Of a DNA stretch of 16,469 nucleotides, positions 13,839 through 16,469 are shown piece by piece (position 1 is the stretch's first letter; every line of letters starts with the position of its first letter). A program made the position numbers and the translations under genes. The notes under the pieces were generated by a model. The model ran no database searches. It had not been told where the DNA came from and saw only the letters and a program-made list of their open reading frames with translations. The stretch is taken from contig CAYYNP010000232.1 in NCBI GenBank assembly GCA_964472545.1, forward strand, positions 1 to 16,469, written 5' to 3'. The DNA comes from CAYYNP01 sp964472545. Its GTDB lineage: Bacteria > Planctomycetota > Planctomycetia > Pirellulales > Thermoguttaceae.

Positions 13839-16019
13839 ATGCGGAAGATCACCGTGACTGCAATCGTCGGCCTCGTGGATAGTAGGCGTCTCGCTCCGCG
13901 AGACGGAGCCCCATCTCGCGGAGCGAGATGGCTACTATGCAGTATTCCAGCGAAGCCTTGTCTGGCCGCGTTGGTCTACCTCGTTGCAACTTCTGCCGCC
14001 CAAGCCGAAGACCCCGTCATCACCACCGAATCGCTGCTCGAGGAGATGGTCGATCGCTCGGCCGTCGCCCGATTGCCGCAGCCGGTCTACCGTTGTTTGC
14101 AGGCCAGTAGCTACAACCGGGCGTCGAAAGTTCGCGGTGAGGGAGGCGAGGCCGGCTGGTTCGCCAACCAAGACTGGTCGCGGTTCATCCGCTCTGAACA
14201 GCGCGACGGACGCACCGAATGGGTGATGCTCGACGCCGACGGCCCGGGCTGCATCGTGCGGTTCTGGATGGGCAACCCGGCCCCCGATACGCCCAACCTA
14301 GGCACGATGCGGGTCTATCTCGACGGCCAGAAAGAGCCCACACTCGAAATGACCGCCGAGAAACTGCTCAACGGCGGGCTCGTCGGGCCGCCACTCTCGG
14401 CCGTCCGCGCGATCGGGCGAAACCTCTATCTGCCGATCCCCTACGCCAAACACTGCAAGGTGACCTACGACCGCAACTTCTGGGTCGACGGCCGGCGACG
14501 CGTCGACCGGGCGTTCTACATCATCAACTATCGCAGCTACGCCGAAGGCACGGCCGTGAGGAGTTTCGCCCCGGCCGATCTCGACGACGCCAAGGCGACA
14601 ATCGACCGCGTGCAGCATCTCCTGGAAAACCCTGCCGAAGTTCGCCCCGGCGGAATGAAGACGATCGACGCTACCCGGCAGCGCCTCTTGCCCGGCGCCG
14701 CGATGGCCGCCGGCCTCACCGGCGGGCCGCAGGCGATCTGCCGGTTGTCGGTACGGCTGAAGGCGGAGGATACGGAGCAGGCGTTGCGAACGACCGTGCT
14801 GGCGATCTCCTTCGATGGTCGGCGAACTGTCTGGTGCCCGGTGGGCGATTTCTTCGGCACCGGCGTGGGGCTGAATCCCTACCAGGGCTGGTATCGCACC
14901 GTGGACAAAGACGGCCTGATGACCTGCTACTGGATCATGCCGTATCAACGCTCCGCCCGCATCGAACTGCACAACCACGGCAAGCGGCCGGTCGAGGCCG
15001 AACTAGGCCCGGTCGGCGTCTGCCCATGGCAGTGGGACGACCGCTCGATGGCGTTCCATTCGACGTGGCAACAGCAGTTCGGCATCCCCACGCGGCCCTT
15101 CTCCGACTTCAACTACATCCGCATCGAAGGCCAGGGCGTTTACGTCGGCGACACGCTGGCCGTCTGCAACGGCTCCCGAGCATGGTGGGGCGAAGGCGAC
15201 GAGAAGATCTTCGTCGACGGCGAGGCGTTCCCCTCGCATTTCGGCACCGGCACCGAAGACTACTACGGCTACTCGTTCGGCGGGCTGGGCGGCGATTTTC
15301 ACGCGCCGTTTCATGCCGTACCGCGGGGCGAGGGGAATCGGGGCGTGGGGCACGCGATCAACACCCGATCGCGGAGTCTCGACGCGATCCCGTTCGCCCG
15401 GTCGATCGACGTGAATATGGAAGTCTGGCACTGGCAGGCGACCCGCATGGCCTACGCAGCGGCGACCCACTTCTACGCCCAGCCCGGCGTGAAACACGAC
15501 TGCCCGGCCGACGTCGAGCAGTTGCAGGTGCCGGCGGCCGACGAAGTCACATTGGAGGCCAAGCGCGTATCGGGGGCCATCGAGGGTGAGACCATCAAGA
15601 TCGTCGGCCGCACCGGCGGGATGGTCGAAACCCAATCGAACCGCCGCTGGAGCGGCGGCCGGCAACTCTGGTGGCGCGACGGCAAGCCGGGCGACAAGCT
15701 CGAGATGATCCTGCCGGTGGAGAAAGCCGGCCGCTACAAGATCCTGATGCACAACACTCGGGCGTTCGACTACGGCATCTTCCAGCTCCACCTCGACGGC
15801 GAGAAGCTCGGCTCGACGGTCGACCTCTACAGCCGTGAGAACGTCGACAAACTGATGACACTGGCCGAGCGACAACTCGCCCCCGGCGACCACCGCCTAG
15901 TCATCGAGATCGTTGGCAGCCATCCCGCTGCCGAACCGCGGCATATGCTGGGGTTGGATTACCTCAAACTGGAGCCCAAGCCAACAGAAGAGCCTCAACG
16001 TAACACCTTGTCACGTTGA
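13839..16019 (+). CDS. DUF2961/GH172-family exported protein with repeat inserted in its signal peptide
   Basis: The product is 726 aa. The family core (about residues 80-530) has the DUF2961 hallmark DGEAFPSHFGTGTEDYYGYS, with likely catalytic E473 in GTGTEDY. DUF2961 founded GH172, whose studied members act on alpha-D-fructofuranosides and D-arabinofuranosides. A C-terminal beta-sandwich (about 590-715, ending HMLGLDYLKLEP) follows. The start at 13839 has a perfect Shine-Dalgarno. The signal region is odd: MRKITVTAIVGLV is followed by about 20 residues encoded by the 60-bp repeat C2 (DSRRLAPRDGAPSRG...), then KPCLAALVYLVATSAAQA with cleavage after AQA. Removing C2 restores a continuous, shorter signal. 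The protein should still be exportable with an unusually long n-region. It is coupled to the alpha/beta hydrolase. The substrate is not known. Confidence 0.88.
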   Translation: MRKITVTAIVGLVDSRRLAPRDGAPSRGARWLLCSIPAKPCLAALVYLVATSAAQAEDPVITTESLLEEMVDRSAVARLPQPVYRCLQASSYNRASKVRGEGGEAGWFANQDWSRFIRSEQRDGRTEWVMLDADGPGCIVRFWMGNPAPDTPNLGTMRVYLDGQKEPTLEMTAEKLLNGGLVGPPLSAVRAIGRNLYLPIPYAKHCKVTYDRNFWVDGRRRVDRAFYIINYRSYAEGTAVRSFAPADLDDAKATIDRVQHLLENPAEVRPGGMKTIDATRQRLLPGAAMAAGLTGGPQAICRLSVRLKAEDTEQALRTTVLAISFDGRRTVWCPVGDFFGTGVGLNPYQGWYRTVDKDGLMTCYWIMPYQRSARIELHNHGKRPVEAELGPVGVCPWQWDDRSMAFHSTWQQQFGIPTRPFSDFNYIRIEGQGVYVGDTLAVCNGSRAWWGEGDEKIFVDGEAFPSHFGTGTEDYYGYSFGGLGGDFHAPFHAVPRGEGNRGVGHAINTRSRSLDAIPFARSIDVNMEVWHWQATRMAYAAATHFYAQPGVKHDCPADVEQLQVPAADEVTLEAKRVSGAIEGETIKIVGRTGGMVETQSNRRWSGGRQLWWRDGKPGDKLEMILPVEKAGRYKILMHNTRAFDYGIFQLHLDGEKLGSTVDLYSRENVDKLMTLAERQLAPGDHRLVIEIVGSHPAAEPRHMLGLDYLKLEPKPTEEPQRNTLSR
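13879..13938. repeat. REP/BIME-like 60-bp repeat C2, inside the GH172 coding sequence
   Basis: It has the same length and edges as C1 (ATAGTAG...CTACTAT). The left hairpin reads CGTCTCGC-TCC-GCGAGACG, where C1 has T/A at the matching pair, so both sides of the stem changed together. The right hairpin is identical to that of C1. Being 60 bp, it keeps the reading frame open and adds 20 codons. Confidence 0.92.
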
Positions 16020-16023
16020 GGCT
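15991..16023. terminator. Hairpin spanning the GH172 stop codon, between convergent genes
   Basis: AGCCTCAACGTAACA (15991-16005) pairs with 16009-16023 across a 3-nt loop, 15 bp with one mismatch. The stop codon (16017-16019) is in the 3' arm. The converging dockerin-type gene ends at 16037, so the hairpin can serve both strands. The flanking T-tracts are poor. Confidence 0.6.
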
Positions 16024-16036
16024 TATCAAGTAGCCG

Positions 16037-16469
16037 TCATGGGGCGCGAAGAACCGGCCAGTATGCCTCCAATAGTCTGTCGATCATTGCCGTGGGCGGC
16101 TCCTGCTTCGTGGTCCGTTCATTTGCCGGACTGCCCGGATTGTACTCCGAGAGCCACGCCAAGTCGGCCGGCAGAATGTCGGGGGAATTCAGCCCCCCTG
16201 CATAGGCCGGGCCAAGACCTTTCTTCTCCGCCTCGGGGGCAGTGATGAGTCTCAACGCATTGAAGAAGAACGCTGCGTTGTTGCGGGCGATGATCTGATC
16301 TGTGGCGTTGACTCTCTTGTCGCGATCGAAATCGTACGTGTCGTCGATGGCGGCCGGATCGCCGAAGAGATGTGGGTTGTTTCGGGCGAGGATCTGGTCG
16401 GTGGCGGTCACATAGGTGTGGTCGGGCGAATCGCCGGCCTCACCGATCGCGTTGCCAAAGTAAAAGACA
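16037..16469 (-). CDS. C-terminal end of a protein with dockerin type I-like calcium loops (partial)
   Basis: This minus-strand frame is open from its stop at 16037 to the right edge, so the gene is cut by the window; at least 143 residues are visible. The first visible part reads VFYFGNAIGEAGDSPDHTYV, a block often seen at the C-terminus of large exported Planctomycetota proteins. Two dockerin-like repeats follow: a degenerate one (GDSPDHTYVTATDQILARNN) and a canonical one (DFDRDKRVNATDQIIARNN, with Asp at loop positions 1, 3, 5 and 12). The last 75 or so residues (FNALRLITAPEAEKK to WPVLRAP) lie beyond the dockerin. The intact protein is probably exported and may bind calcium; the N-terminal function is outside the window. 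In-frame GTG at 16411 should not be taken as the start. Confidence 0.8.
   Translation of the reverse strand, partial: VFYFGNAIGEAGDSPDHTYVTATDQILARNNPHLFGDPAAIDDTYDFDRDKRVNATDQIIARNNAAFFFNALRLITAPEAEKKGLGPAYAGGLNSPDILPADLAWLSEYNPGSPANERTTKQEPPTAMIDRLLEAYWPVLRAP

Noticed and set aside
14219..15589. 456-aa plus-strand open frame inside the GH172 gene
   Set aside because: It is rich in Arg and Gly, has no recognisable motif and is out of frame with the DUF2961 hallmark sequence. It is a shadow.

Overview
The window most likely comes from a member of the Planctomycetota, probably a Pirellulales-type bacterium (inference, without a database search). It has high GC and loosely packed, mostly plus-strand genes. 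Most of the proteins carry export signals: Sec-type, a lipobox and a Tat signal. The set of families is typical of that phylum: a Tat-exported Gfo/Idh/MocA oxidoreductase, a DUF2961/GH172 protein, an ECF sigma factor of the planctomycete type, a gluzincin-like lipoprotein, and a protein ending in dockerin-like calcium loops. There are no rRNA, tRNA, CRISPR, transposase or phage genes.

Layout. 128-529: small exported Tyr/Pro-rich protein. 608-3184: exported clan GH-A glycoside hydrolase-like protein. 3391-5355: YjhG-type D-xylonate dehydratase. 5568-6659: GT-B glycosyltransferase. 6713-7558: HExxH lipoprotein. 7559-8427: long gene-poor leader with a repeat, several hairpins and one possible 102-aa ORF. 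8428-9006: ECF sigma factor followed by a good terminator. 9212-9673: VanZ-like membrane protein, convergent with the Gfo/Idh/MocA gene at 11054-9699 (minus). 11335-12738: exported carbon-nitrogen hydrolase with an N-terminal beta-sandwich. 12940-13836: haloalkane dehalogenase/OleB-like hydrolase, translationally coupled to the GH172 gene at 13839-16019. 16037 to the right edge (minus): 3' end of a gene for a protein with a dockerin-like region.

Functional theme. Several products point to outer-compartment handling of glycans or sugar acids: the GH-A protein, GH172, the exported oxidoreductase and amidase-like enzyme, the dockerin-type protein, and cytoplasmic D-xylonate dehydration. Only the hydrolase-GH172 pair looks like a true operon. 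The other genes are separated by repeats or terminators.

The most striking content is the dispersed repeats. Three different REP/BIME-like families (here called A, B and C) occupy eight sites. Apart from the solo A3, each site is a head-to-head pair of short palindromic units, and several have a GTAG-like tetranucleotide at the outer edge. Family C is exactly 60 bp. One C copy lies in frame inside the signal-peptide coding region of the GH172 gene, and the other supplies the last 17 codons and the stop of the VanZ-like gene. Paired base changes between copies of A and C argue that folded or paired structure is under selection. No REP-associated transposase (RAYT) is in the window.
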